This document shows positions 1 through 7,969 of a stretch of 64,000 nt of DNA, piece by piece; within the stretch, counting starts at the first letter, position 1; each line of letters starts with the position of its first letter. Under the pieces are notes generated by a model that ran no database searches, had not been told where the DNA came from, and saw only the letters and a list, made by a program, of their open reading frames with translations. A program made the translations under genes and the position numbers. The stretch spans positions 434,001-498,000 of the forward strand of contig JAFLBS010000001.1 of the NCBI GenBank assembly GCA_017303755.1, written 5' to 3'. This DNA comes from Flavobacteriales bacterium. Lineage in GTDB: Bacteria; Bacteroidota; Bacteroidia; Flavobacteriales; Flavobacteriaceae.

Positions 1-1
1 A

Positions 2-1741
2 CGCGGCGTTGGTACGTCTACCAATGGTGCTGGAGCTTTTGGCGCAAGTTTGAATATGCTTACGGATAATTATTCTAAAACAGCGAATGGAGAAATATCC
101 AATTCTTTTGGTAGTTTTAATTCGAGAAAACATACCGTAAAATTCAGTTCGGGTTTGCTCAACAACCATTTTGAATTGGCTGGAAGAGTTTCAAAAATTG
201 CTTCTGATGGGTATATTGATCGAGCTTCATCTGATTTGAAATCGTATTTTTTACAAGCCACTTTTACTGATAAATCAACCTTAATTAAAGCTTTGGTTTT
301 TGGTGGAACAGAAAAAACCTATCAGGCGTGGAACGGAATCGACCGATTTACTTTAGAAAACGACCGAACGTTTAATCCGTCAGGAATGTTTACAGACGAG
401 TTTGGAAACACCCGTTTTTACGACAACGAAACCGACAACTACCAACAAGATCATTATCAACTGATTTGGAATCAGAAAATCAACCAAAACTGGTCGTCTA
501 ACGTTGCTTTTCACTACACCATCGGAAAAGGATACTATGAAAATTACAGAGAGGATGCTGATTTTGATGAATACGGATTGACTCCAGTTGCTGGGCAAAC
601 ATCAACCGATTTGATTCGACAAAAATGGTTGGACAACGATTTTTACGGAACCGTTTTTTCTCTAAATTATAAAAAAAATGCTTTAGAATGGATTGTTGGT
701 GGCGGTTACAATCAGTACGAAGGCGATCATTTTGGTAAAGTTATTTGGTCGCGTTTTGCATCAACAAGTGAATTAGGTGATCGTTATTATGATGATTTTG
801 CCAAGAAAACCGACTTTAATTTGTACTATAAATTGTACTATAAACTCACCAACAAGTGGTTGCTTTTTGGCGATGTACAACTTCGTAATGTTAACTATAA
901 TTCGAATGGCGAAACTGGTTGGGTTGACGATTCATTTTCTTTTTTCAATCCGAAAGCCGGAATCACCTTCACCATCAACAAAAAAAACAATCTGTATTTT
1001 TCGTACGCCAGAGCTAATCGCGAACCGAATCGCACCGATTATGAAAACGGAAATCCCGAATCAGAGCAAATGGACGATCTAGAATTGGGTTGGCGTTATG
1101 AAAACAAAACCACTCAATTGAATGTAAATGGTTATTTGATGAACTACAAAAATCAATTGATATTGACCGGTGCTTTGGATGATGTTGGAAATCCAATTAG
1201 AGCCAACAGCGGCAAAAGTTACCGTTTGGGATTGGAAATTGATGCTCTGTTCAAGCCTTTAAAAAATGTTATTCTACAACCTAATCTTTCGGTAAGTCAG
1301 AATAAAAATCAGGAATTTTATTTCAACAGAGATGGAGTTGTACAAAATTTAGGCGATACTAATATTGCCTTTTCGCCTAATGTAATTTTCAATAATCGAC
1401 TAACATTCATTCCGTTTAAAAATTTTCAGGCTACATTATTATCCAAATTTGTGGGTGAACAATACATGGGAAATATTGACTCTGAAAATTCGAAACTCGA
1501 TGCTTATAGCTCAACTGACGTGAATATTTCGTACGAATTCAAACCCAAAAAAGTGTTTCAATCGATTACACTATCGGTGTTACTGAACAATATTTTCAAT
1601 GAGAAGTTTGAATCCAACGGATATTTTTATACCTACGATGATGATTTTTCTAATCCAGGTGTAATTACCACTATTGAAGGCGCAGGTTATTATCCGCAAG
1701 CTGGGTTTAATTTCTTAACTGGATTGACATTAAAATTCTAA
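2..1741 (+). CDS. TonB-dependent outer-membrane receptor, C-terminal part (5' end outside window)
   Basis: The frame is open from base 2 with no start codon, so the gene begins upstream of the window. The first residues, RGVGTSTNGAGAFGASLNM, look like the end of a TonB plug domain. The following ~560 residues have the alternating aromatic and polar pattern of a TonB receptor barrel, and the chain ends in LTLKF; a terminal Phe is the usual outer-membrane insertion signal. Receptors of this family import siderophores, vitamins, metals or glycans using energy from TonB-ExbBD. The ligand cannot be told from this part. The gene ends at a strong hairpin shared with the convergent gene. Confidence in the family is high. 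Confidence 0.93.
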   Translation, partial: RGVGTSTNGAGAFGASLNMLTDNYSKTANGEISNSFGSFNSRKHTVKFSSGLLNNHFELAGRVSKIASDGYIDRASSDLKSYFLQATFTDKSTLIKALVFGGTEKTYQAWNGIDRFTLENDRTFNPSGMFTDEFGNTRFYDNETDNYQQDHYQLIWNQKINQNWSSNVAFHYTIGKGYYENYREDADFDEYGLTPVAGQTSTDLIRQKWLDNDFYGTVFSLNYKKNALEWIVGGGYNQYEGDHFGKVIWSRFASTSELGDRYYDDFAKKTDFNLYYKLYYKLTNKWLLFGDVQLRNVNYNSNGETGWVDDSFSFFNPKAGITFTINKKNNLYFSYARANREPNRTDYENGNPESEQMDDLELGWRYENKTTQLNVNGYLMNYKNQLILTGALDDVGNPIRANSGKSYRLGLEIDALFKPLKNVILQPNLSVSQNKNQEFYFNRDGVVQNLGDTNIAFSPNVIFNNRLTFIPFKNFQATLLSKFVGEQYMGNIDSENSKLDAYSSTDVNISYEFKPKKVFQSITLSVLLNNIFNEKFESNGYFYTYDDDFSNPGVITTIEGAGYYPQAGFNFLTGLTLKF

Positions 1742-1742
1742 A

Positions 1743-1780
1743 AAAAATCCCGTTGCGAATACAATCGTAACGGGATTTTT
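1743..1780. terminator. Bidirectional intrinsic terminator
   Basis: A 12-bp stem (1747-1758 with 1765-1776, one G-U pair) is flanked by A-run and T-run. It sits between two convergent genes and can serve both. Confidence 0.85.
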
Positions 1781-2224
1781 CTAATTGGAAACAATAATTG
1801 TAGTTCCATTTACTTCGGTACGGTATTGCTTCAGCGGATATTCTTTACCTGGCGCTTGACCATTGAACAAACTGTAAATAGCATCGTCACACGGACAAGT
1901 CGCTGTACTTCCACTAACAATCAAAGTAGAACACGATGACAATGCCTGATTGGGACACGCACCATCAAATGCATAAAAACCACTACCCGAATTGAATATA
2001 ATTACACCTCTATTTCCTGCTCCGAATTCATCCACTTTAACTGAATTTCCGGCAAATTGTAAATTGCTGTACAACGGTAAATTCAGGTTAATTTGGAAAC
2101 TGAAATTATAGTTTGCCAAATACGGATTGTTGTTATTTACTTTGTCTTTATTGCATCCTGAAAAACCCATTGAAACTACAGCAATAAGAATGATTGATTT
2201 GAATATTTTTTTTATGAAATCCAC
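1781..2224 (-). CDS. Rieske-fold lipoprotein lacking both cluster histidines
   Basis: A hydrophobic signal sequence ends in a lipobox (GFSGC), so this is a lipoprotein of about 147 residues. The C-terminal half follows the Rieske 2Fe-2S pattern: a DGACPN site, a disulfide-like extra Cys, then CPCDDAIYSLFNG and a PLKQYRTEV tail that matches the usual end of the fold. In true Rieske proteins the sites are CxH and CxxH. Here the histidines are replaced by Asn and Asp, so a normal cluster is unlikely. There is no ATG; I place the start at the GTG at 2224 because it leaves a normal-length signal peptide, but a TTG at 2263 is possible. Function unknown. Confidence 0.75.
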   Translation of the reverse strand: MDFIKKIFKSIILIAVVSMGFSGCNKDKVNNNNPYLANYNFSFQINLNLPLYSNLQFAGNSVKVDEFGAGNRGVIIFNSGSGFYAFDGACPNQALSSCSTLIVSGSTATCPCDDAIYSLFNGQAPGKEYPLKQYRTEVNGTTIIVSN

Positions 2225-2245
2225 TTTTATAATAATAAATTTATT

Positions 2246-2253
2246 TAACTTTG
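2246..2253 (+). promoter_or_regulatory. Possible upstream -7 element for greA
   Basis: TAACTTTG fits the Bacteroidota -7 consensus TAnnTTTG. A transcript from here would begin near 2258 and run through the hairpin at 2312-2340 before reaching greA. No clear -33 element is visible. Confidence 0.4.
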
Positions 2254-2300
2254 TTGAGTGCAAAAGTGCAAAATAAAACTAAGAAATTAGTAAAAAATAC

Positions 2301-2308
2301 TATCTTTG
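2301..2308 (+). promoter_or_regulatory. -7 element of greA promoter
   Basis: TATCTTTG is an exact TAnnTTTG match, 57 bases before the greA start codon. Transcription would begin near 2313, at the foot of the hairpin. Confidence 0.65.
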
Positions 2309-2311
2309 AAA

Positions 2312-2340
2312 AAAGAAATCCCGTTGCGATGGGATTTTTT
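2312..2340 (+). promoter_or_regulatory. Terminator-like hairpin in greA leader
   Basis: AAATCCC (2316-2322) pairs perfectly with GGGATTT (2331-2337), with further A-T pairs outside, and is followed by a T-run. It lies between the promoters and the greA start codon, so it could act as an attenuator. Its left arm shares a 13-base stretch with the terminator at 1743-1780. Confidence 0.6.
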
Positions 2341-2364
2341 CTATTTATATATAACGACAAAATT

Positions 2365-2841
2365 ATGAGTAAAGTATCTTATTACACCGCTGAAGGATTA
2401 AAAAAGCTGAGAGAAGAATTAGATCAACTTAAGAGTATTGAAAGACCAAAAGCATCACAGGCAATCGCCGATGCAAGAGATAAAGGTGACTTATCTGAAA
2501 ATGCAGAATACGACGCCGCTAAAGAAGCACAAGGTATGTTGGAAATGCGTATTGCAAAATTAGAAGAAGTGCATGCCAATGCGCGTTTGATAGACGAATC
2601 CACTCTAGATGTTTCTAAAGTATTAGTATTATCCAATGTGAAAATCAAGAATTTGGCCAATAACATGGAGATGAAATACACTTTGGTGGCCGAAAGTGAA
2701 GCCGATTTAAAAACAGGAAAAATATCAGTGACTTCGCCTATTGGAAGAGGTTTGTTAGGTAAATCCGTTGGCGAAATTGCCGAAATCAATGTACCTAACG
2801 GAACATTAAAATTTGAAGTATTGGAAATATCACGCGACTAA
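2365..2841 (+). CDS. greA: Transcription elongation factor GreA
   Basis: The 158-residue product matches the usual GreA length. It binds the secondary channel of RNA polymerase and stimulates cleavage of backtracked transcripts. The N-terminal coiled coil is visible (ELDQLKSIERPKASQAIADA, then the acidic tip DKGDLSENAEYDAAKE, whose D-L-S-E-N-A-E-Y is the family signature). The C-terminal domain includes ISVTSPIGRGLLGKSVGE. The start at 2365 was chosen over an upstream in-frame TTG because family members begin MSKVSYYT or similar and because the upstream option covers the hairpin. It is followed after 11 bases by a HIT protein gene, probably one operon. Confidence 0.97.
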   Translation: MSKVSYYTAEGLKKLREELDQLKSIERPKASQAIADARDKGDLSENAEYDAAKEAQGMLEMRIAKLEEVHANARLIDESTLDVSKVLVLSNVKIKNLANNMEMKYTLVAESEADLKTGKISVTSPIGRGLLGKSVGEIAEINVPNGTLKFEVLEISRD

Positions 2842-2852
2842 ATTAGAACACT

Positions 2853-3242
2853 ATGAGTTCCATTTTTACCAAAATAGTCAACGGTGAAATTCCGTGTTAT
2901 AAAATTACCGAAGACGACAATTTCTTAGCCTTTTTGGATGTAAATCCGAATGCAAAAGGACATACTCTGTGCATTCCTAAGCAAGAAATCAATAAAATTT
3001 TTGACATTGAAGATGACTTGTATTTGGGTTTAATGGCTTTTTCTAAAAAAGTGGCTGTGGCTTTAGAAAAAACCGTTCCGTGTAAACGAATCGGAATGGC
3101 CGTGATTGGCTTGGAAGTTCCGCATGCTCACGTACATCTGATTCCAATCAATGAAATGGACGAAATGCGTTTTCAAAACAAAGTTTCACTATCCAAAGAA
3201 GAATTTGAAGCATTAGCACAAGCTATTCAAAACAATTTATAA
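2853..3242 (+). CDS. HIT (histidine triad) family nucleotide-binding protein
   Basis: This 129-residue protein carries the triad HAHVHLIP near residue 90, preceded by the family helix region and followed by a short tail. HIT proteins of the HINT branch hydrolyse nucleotide phosphoramidates and similar AMP conjugates; the exact cellular substrate is not known. The N terminus SSIFTKIVNGEIPCYKI and the stretch NPNAKGHTLCIPK are typical. The gene lies 11 bases after greA and ends in a hairpin, so it is probably the second and last gene of the greA transcript. Confidence 0.93.
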   Translation: MSSIFTKIVNGEIPCYKITEDDNFLAFLDVNPNAKGHTLCIPKQEINKIFDIEDDLYLGLMAFSKKVAVALEKTVPCKRIGMAVIGLEVPHAHVHLIPINEMDEMRFQNKVSLSKEEFEALAQAIQNNL

Positions 3243-3269
3243 TTACAATTATCGTTTTAGTATAAAATC

Positions 3270-3300
3270 ACCTGTTATGTTTTGCTCTGACAGGTTTTTT
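3270..3300 (+). terminator. Intrinsic terminator after the HIT gene
   Basis: ACCTGT (3270-3275) pairs with ACAGGT (3290-3295), followed by a T-run. The loop is 14 bases. Confidence 0.7.
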
Positions 3301-3307
3301 ATTTTTG
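3300..3307 (+). promoter_or_regulatory. -7 element very close to a start codon
   Basis: TATTTTTG matches TAnnTTTG. The next gene starts at 3311, so transcription from here would be leaderless or nearly so. Confidence 0.45.
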
Positions 3308-3310
3308 GAC

Positions 3311-4480
3311 ATGAGACTTTTTCAACTACTGCTTTTATTTTTCTTTCAAATATCATTGGCACAATCGACCAATCCATTTGTTGCAGTCGATACTAAAATG
3401 TCCAAAATTCCAGAAGACCAAACGCGTTCCACTTCTGACATTGCCAATTACATCAACACCAATTTCACATCAGAATCCGACAAAATCAGAGCGGCTTTTT
3501 ATTGGACCGCTTCATCTATTAGTTATGATGTTGAAAACAGGAACGAACCCAATTTTATTTACACGCCTCAAGAAAAAATAGCTAGTGCATTGAAAACCCG
3601 AAAAGGTGTTTGTATCCATTATGCCGAAGTTTTTAGTGAGATTGCGACTAAAATTGGACTGAAAACACACATCATTGGTGGTTATACTAAGCAAAACGGA
3701 GTCGTAACTCCAATATCACATGCTTGGTGCGCTTCAAAAGTTGACGGAAAATGGCAATTGTTTGATCCAACTTGGGCTTCGGGTTATGTGAATGGGGAAA
3801 AATTTACCAAAAAATTCAACAATGCTTATTACAAAACAGAACCTTCCAAGTTAATCCAATCGCACATGCCATTTGATTATATGTGGCAACTTTTAAGTCG
3901 ACCTTTGACCAACAGAGAATTTTTTACAGGAAAACTCACTGAAGAAAAACCCATTACCAACTATGATTATGCTGCTGAAATTGCCAAATACGAACAATTA
4001 TCCGATGAACAAAAAGCCTTCGAAGCAGCAAAACGAATTGAGCAAAATGGCGTTTTCAACAACTTTATTGCCGAGTATTTAGCCATTAAAAAAAATGAAT
4101 TTACCGTTTTAAATCAAAACAAAAATATTGAAAAGTTTAATGTTTTGGTCGAAGAATACAACCAAGCCATTGTTGGACTTAACGATTTTATTTACTACAG
4201 AAACCGTCAATTCAAACCCATTTTACCCGACGAAGAAATTAGATTAATGATCGAAAACCCGTACAACAAATTAAAAAAATGTCAAGAAGACATGTACAAA
4301 ATTAATTCGGTTGGTAAAGAAAATTATGAGAGTTTTAGTGGACTAAAGAAATCAATTATTGACGCAACTAAACAAGCAGAAGAACACTATACTTTTGTAA
4401 AAGAATATTTATCCAAGGACAAAAGCGGTCGAAAATCAATGTTTACAAAAATGAAAATTTTCGGAATTCCAGTACGTTAA
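3311..4480 (+). CDS. Secreted transglutaminase-like protein
   Basis: A signal peptide (MRLFQLLLLFFFQISLAQ) is followed by a transglutaminase/protease-like core. The Cys-His-Asp triad is visible: KGVCIHYAEVF near residue 100, SHAWC near 140 and DPTWA near 150. The remaining ~200 residues are charged and helical, with no family I recognise. The start at 3311 gives a clean signal peptide. Such proteins are thought to be proteases or cross-linking enzymes of the periplasm or cell surface, but the substrate is unknown. The stop codon overlaps that of the convergent histidine kinase (4477-4480), leaving no room for a separate terminator. Confidence 0.85.
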   Translation: MRLFQLLLLFFFQISLAQSTNPFVAVDTKMSKIPEDQTRSTSDIANYINTNFTSESDKIRAAFYWTASSISYDVENRNEPNFIYTPQEKIASALKTRKGVCIHYAEVFSEIATKIGLKTHIIGGYTKQNGVVTPISHAWCASKVDGKWQLFDPTWASGYVNGEKFTKKFNNAYYKTEPSKLIQSHMPFDYMWQLLSRPLTNREFFTGKLTEEKPITNYDYAAEIAKYEQLSDEQKAFEAAKRIEQNGVFNNFIAEYLAIKKNEFTVLNQNKNIEKFNVLVEEYNQAIVGLNDFIYYRNRQFKPILPDEEIRLMIENPYNKLKKCQEDMYKINSVGKENYESFSGLKKSIIDATKQAEEHYTFVKEYLSKDKSGRKSMFTKMKIFGIPVR

Positions 4481-5625
4481 TTAATTGGTTTTTTAAACGT
4501 GACTTGCATCGTTGTTCCTTTTCCAACCTCCGATTTTAGGACTTTAATTTTACCCTTGTGGTATTCTTCTACAATTCGTTTTGTCAGTGACAAACCTAAA
4601 CCCCAACCTCTTTTTTTGGTAGTAAATCCGGGTTCAAAAACGCGTTTAAATTGATTTTTTGGAATTCCTTTTCCTGAATCTTTCACATTGATTCGTACTA
4701 AAAACGGTTCGTCTTCAATAGTAATTTTCAACTTTCCTTTCCCTTTCATGGCGTCAATGGCATTCTTCATCAAATTTTCGACTGTCCAACTGTGTAAAGC
4801 TGGGTTTAACAAAACCACAATTGGATATTTAGGCGCAGAAAACGAAAATTCAACTTGGTGGGAAAACCGCGATTTCAAATAGTCAAACGATTGTTTGGTT
4901 TCTTCTACGATGTCTTTTTCTTCCAAAATAGGTTCTGATCCAATTTTAGAAAAACGATCGGTAATCGTCTGCAATCGGGTAATGTCTTTTTCGATTTCAG
5001 TAATGGTAGTTTCATCAACATTATCGGCTTTCATTATTTCGAGCCAACCAATTAGTGACGATAATGGCGTTCCAATTTGATGTGCTGTTTCTTTTGCCAT
5101 TCCGGCCCACAATTTATTTTGAGTCGCCATTTTGGTGCTTCGGTAAAAATTGTAAACAACGGCTCCAAAGAGGAAAATAATAAACAACAATGCAATAGGA
5201 TAATATTTTAACTTATTCAAAAGTGAAGAGTTTCCATAATACAATTGCTGTACTTTTCCAGGTGCATATTCTATAGAAATAGGAGTATTTTCTTTTTTAA
5301 TCTGATTTAAAAATGCCTTTAATTTCAGAGAATCATTTTCAATATCTTTATCAATATTATTGTGATTGATGATTTTACCATTCTCTGTCAATATCAAAGG
5401 AATAGTTGTATTATTTGTAATTATGGCTGATGGTAAATCTATATCAATATTATCAAGTGAATTGAGGCTTTTTTGAGCTTTTGCCCAATGCTCCATTTTA
5501 ATTCGTTCCTCGTTTTTAAAAATTTGAAAAAAAGCATACGTATTCCACATAATCAGTGAAACGATGATAAAAGAAGCAATGATAATGACCCAACGCGTGG
5601 TAGTTCTTTTGTCTGAAAACTGCAT
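4477..5625 (-). CDS. Membrane sensor histidine kinase, orphan
   Basis: The 382-residue protein has transmembrane segments at about 11-34 and 141-162 enclosing a ~105-residue periplasmic sensor region without a recognisable domain. The kinase core is complete: H-box with His182 (ETAHQIGTPLSSL), N-box ENLMKNAIDAM (284-294), G1 DSGKGIP (316-322) and G2 GWGLGLSL (340-347). It should autophosphorylate and pass phosphate to a response regulator, but no regulator gene is adjacent. The gene is convergent with the transglutaminase-like gene and divergent from ahcY across a 220-base AT-rich spacer. The signal it senses is unknown. Confidence 0.93.
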   Translation of the reverse strand: MQFSDKRTTTRWVIIIASFIIVSLIMWNTYAFFQIFKNEERIKMEHWAKAQKSLNSLDNIDIDLPSAIITNNTTIPLILTENGKIINHNNIDKDIENDSLKLKAFLNQIKKENTPISIEYAPGKVQQLYYGNSSLLNKLKYYPIALLFIIFLFGAVVYNFYRSTKMATQNKLWAGMAKETAHQIGTPLSSLIGWLEIMKADNVDETTITEIEKDITRLQTITDRFSKIGSEPILEEKDIVEETKQSFDYLKSRFSHQVEFSFSAPKYPIVVLLNPALHSWTVENLMKNAIDAMKGKGKLKITIEDEPFLVRINVKDSGKGIPKNQFKRVFEPGFTTKKRGWGLGLSLTKRIVEEYHKGKIKVLKSEVGKGTTMQVTFKKPIN

Positions 5626-5779
5626 TAACGATTTATTTTTTGTTTAAAAGTAATGAAAAAATGGCAACTTCTAAAAAAAGCTAACCTCATTCAAATTGTG
5701 AAACGTAAGTAGTTAAAAAAATATTTTATTGTCTTTCAAATCATTAGAAGCGTAAACAATTCACAAAACCAATAAAATA

Positions 5780-5812
5780 TTTGATAAAATGAAAAGTTAT
5801 TTTGTAATTTTG
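5780..5812 (+). promoter_or_regulatory. ahcY promoter
   Basis: TTTG at 5780-5783 and TAATTTTG at 5805-5812 are separated by 21 bases, as expected for -33 and -7 elements. The leader would be about 30 bases, too short for a riboswitch. Confidence 0.75.
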
Positions 5813-5846
5813 CACCACAATTTTTAAAATTAAATATACATAATAG

Positions 5847-7163
5847 ATGAGCACACAAACATTACCTTATGTAGCTTACAAAGTGAAAGACATTTCGCTT
5901 GCAGCTTGGGGAAGAAAAGAAATTGAATTAGCAGAAGCTGAAATGCCAGGATTAATGGCGTTGAGAGCTGAATACAAAAACGAACAACCGTTAAAAGGTG
6001 CTCGTATCGCAGGATGTTTACACATGACTATCCAAACGGCTGTTTTAATTGAAACTTTAATTGCTCTTGGTGCAGAAGTTACTTGGTCATCTTGTAATAT
6101 TTTCTCTACTCAAGATCAAGCTGCTGCTGCGATTGCTGCTGCTGGAATTCAAGTATATGCTTGGAAAGGGTTGAATGAAGAAGATTTTGATTGGTGTATT
6201 GAGCAAACTTTATTTTTTGGTGAAGACAGAAAACCATTGAACATGATTTTGGATGATGGTGGAGATTTAACCAACATGGTTATTGATCGCTACCCAGAAT
6301 TAGTAGCTGGAATTAAAGGTTTATCTGAAGAAACTACAACTGGTGTTCACCGTTTGTACGAAAGAGTAAAAGCGGGAACTTTACCAATGCCTGCAATCAA
6401 TGTTAATGACTCGGTTACTAAATCGAAATTTGACAACAAATACGGTTGTAAAGAATCGGCTGTTGATGCGATTCGTAGAGCAACTGACGTAATGTTGGCT
6501 GGAAAAAGAGTAGTTGTTTGTGGATACGGTGACGTTGGAAAAGGAACTGCGGCTTCATTCCGTGGCGCTGGTTCAATTGTTACTGTAACTGAAATCGATC
6601 CAATCTGTGCATTACAAGCTGCAATGGACGGTTTTGAAGTGAAAAAATTAAACACTGTAATCGAAACTGCAGATATTATTATCACTACAACTGGTAACAA
6701 AGACATCGTTTTAGGTTCTCACTTCGAGAAAATGAAAGACAAAACTATTGTTTGTAATATTGGTCACTTTGATAACGAAATTGATATGGCTTGGTTGAAC
6801 AAAAACCACGGTGCATCAAAAATCGAAATCAAACCTCAAGTAGATAAATATACGATCAACGGTAAAGACATCATCATTTTAGCTGAAGGTCGTTTGGTAA
6901 ACTTAGGTTGTGCTACTGGTCACCCAAGTTTTGTAATGAGTAACTCATTCACCAACCAAACTTTAGCTCAAATCGAATTGTGGAAAAACAGTGCCGCTTA
7001 CAACAACGACGTGTACATGTTACCAAAACACTTAGATGAAAAAGTAGCGATGTTACACTTAGCTAAATTAGGCGTAGAGTTAGAAACATTACGTCCGGAG
7101 CAAGCAGAATACATTGGTGTTGAAGTTCAAGGTCCATTCAAACCAGAATACTACAGATACTAA
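5847..7163 (+). CDS. ahcY: Adenosylhomocysteinase (SAH hydrolase)
   Basis: It reversibly hydrolyses S-adenosylhomocysteine to adenosine and homocysteine, removing the product inhibitor of methyltransferases. The protein has 438 residues, the normal bacterial length. Visible features are the substrate region near [10 protein letters not shown], the NKYGCKES segment and the NAD-binding loop [10 protein letters not shown] at about residue 226, followed by an acidic residue at the end of the next strand (TEID). The C terminus KPEYYRY is the tetramer-contact tail with the conserved Lys and Tyr. The gene stands alone between its own promoter and a near-perfect palindromic terminator. Confidence 0.98.
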   Translation: MSTQTLPYVAYKVKDISLAAWGRKEIELAEAEMPGLMALRAEYKNEQPLKGARIAGCLHMTIQTAVLIETLIALGAEVTWSSCNIFSTQDQAAAAIAAAGIQVYAWKGLNEEDFDWCIEQTLFFGEDRKPLNMILDDGGDLTNMVIDRYPELVAGIKGLSEETTTGVHRLYERVKAGTLPMPAINVNDSVTKSKFDNKYGCKESAVDAIRRATDVMLAGKRVVVCGYGDVGKGTAASFRGAGSIVTVTEIDPICALQAAMDGFEVKKLNTVIETADIIITTTGNKDIVLGSHFEKMKDKTIVCNIGHFDNEIDMAWLNKNHGASKIEIKPQVDKYTINGKDIIILAEGRLVNLGCATGHPSFVMSNSFTNQTLAQIELWKNSAAYNNDVYMLPKHLDEKVAMLHLAKLGVELETLRPEQAEYIGVEVQGPFKPEYYRY

Positions 7164-7173
7164 TAAACTACTT

Positions 7174-7201
7174 TTGTCATTCTGACGAAGGAAGAATCTC
7201 A
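7174..7201 (+). repeat. 28-base dispersed repeat, copy 1
   Basis: TTGTCATTCTGACGAAGG and the following ten bases match, with four or five differences, copies at 24461-24488 (minus) and 53564-53591. The core TTGTCATTC and end AATCTCA are invariant. Confidence 0.8.
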
Positions 7202-7236
7202 AAACCCCGATTTCAATTGAAGTCGGGGTTTTTTTA
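7201..7236 (+). terminator. ahcY terminator
   Basis: A 32-base near-perfect palindrome (7201-7216 with 7217-7232, one G-U pair) is followed by a T-run. An almost identical copy lies exactly 600 bases downstream. Confidence 0.85.
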
Positions 7237-7399
7237 TCTATTTTATTATGTAATAATGTACCTAAAACATGTAACTTATTTTGATGGAATTGGGCCAACT
7301 TTACAAAACGATTCATCTCTAATTTTCAACATCCATACGAGAGTAGCAATGTTTACTGAAAGATGATAATTTTTAAAGAAAATAATAAATAGTAAAAAA

Positions 7400-7777
7400 A
7401 TGTCACAAAAAAACAAAAAGCAGTTTGGTGTTTGGATGGATTCGCACAATGCAACTGTAGTGGGAAGAGAAGATGTAGATACTGGCGAATTCATTGTTCT
7501 TGGTCATGTTAAAAACAATGGAGCCGATCATAATTCTAATGAGAAAACTGCCCATAATCAAGAGATCACCTTAACTCAAAAGTTCTTTAAAGAAATTACA
7601 AGAAAAATGCCTAATATTGATGCAATTCACATTACAGGAACGGGGCAAATTCAAGAACAATTCATTTCATTTTTAGCAGATACCGCGCAGTACAAAAATG
7701 TAGAATCATCTGAATGTACTTCCAATAAGATGAGCGATGAAGCACTGTTAGAGTTCTTTAAAAATCACTTTAATTAA
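7400..7777 (+). CDS. Conserved hypothetical protein, possibly of the bacterial eRF1-like group
   Basis: The 125-residue product is soluble, with no signal peptide. The opening FGVWMDSHNATVVG resembles the first strand and turn of small proteins related to archaeo-eukaryotic release factors, which begin with a similar W-x-D-H motif, and IHITGTGQIQEQFISFLAD resembles their later strand and helix. This assignment is from memory of the pattern and is tentative. The gene stands between two almost identical terminators (7201 and 7801), so it is transcribed alone; no consensus -7 element is visible before it. Otherwise its function is unknown. Confidence 0.7.
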   Translation: MSQKNKKQFGVWMDSHNATVVGREDVDTGEFIVLGHVKNNGADHNSNEKTAHNQEITLTQKFFKEITRKMPNIDAIHITGTGQIQEQFISFLADTAQYKNVESSECTSNKMSDEALLEFFKNHFN

Positions 7778-7800
7778 TTATTGCAAATTAAAAGAAGATA

Positions 7801-7836
7801 AAAACCCCGATTTCAATTGAAGTCAGGGTTTTTGTT
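7801..7836 (+). terminator. Terminator, near-duplicate of the ahcY terminator
   Basis: The palindrome at 7801-7832 is identical to 7201-7232 except for one base in the right arm, which creates a single mismatch in the stem. A T-rich run follows. Confidence 0.8.
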
Positions 7837-7849
7837 TTTAGTTATTTGA

Positions 7850-7926
7850 AGCTATTTCCAGCTATCCGTTGCAATCTTTTATTCCGTAAACTCCATAAAA
7901 GGATTTCCACTTCTATCTGGGCTAGG
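7850..7926 (+). repeat. Structured intergenic repeat, family A copy 1
   Basis: The conserved left part (AGCTATTTCCAGCT, GCAATC) and right part (GGATTTCCAC, GGGCTAGGG) enclose a 7-bp stem CTTTTAT/ATAAAAG (7876-7882 with 7895-7901). The G at 7902 is bulged before an outer AT/AT pair. Other copies are at 24506 (minus), 33265, 57125 and 61882. Confidence 0.75.
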
Positions 7927-7969
7927 GCAATTGATTACTAAAGAAATTATTCCTATAATCTGAAATTAA

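Noticed and set aside
5805-5846. SAM or SAH riboswitch before ahcY
   Set aside because: The leader is only about 30 bases and shows no strong fold.
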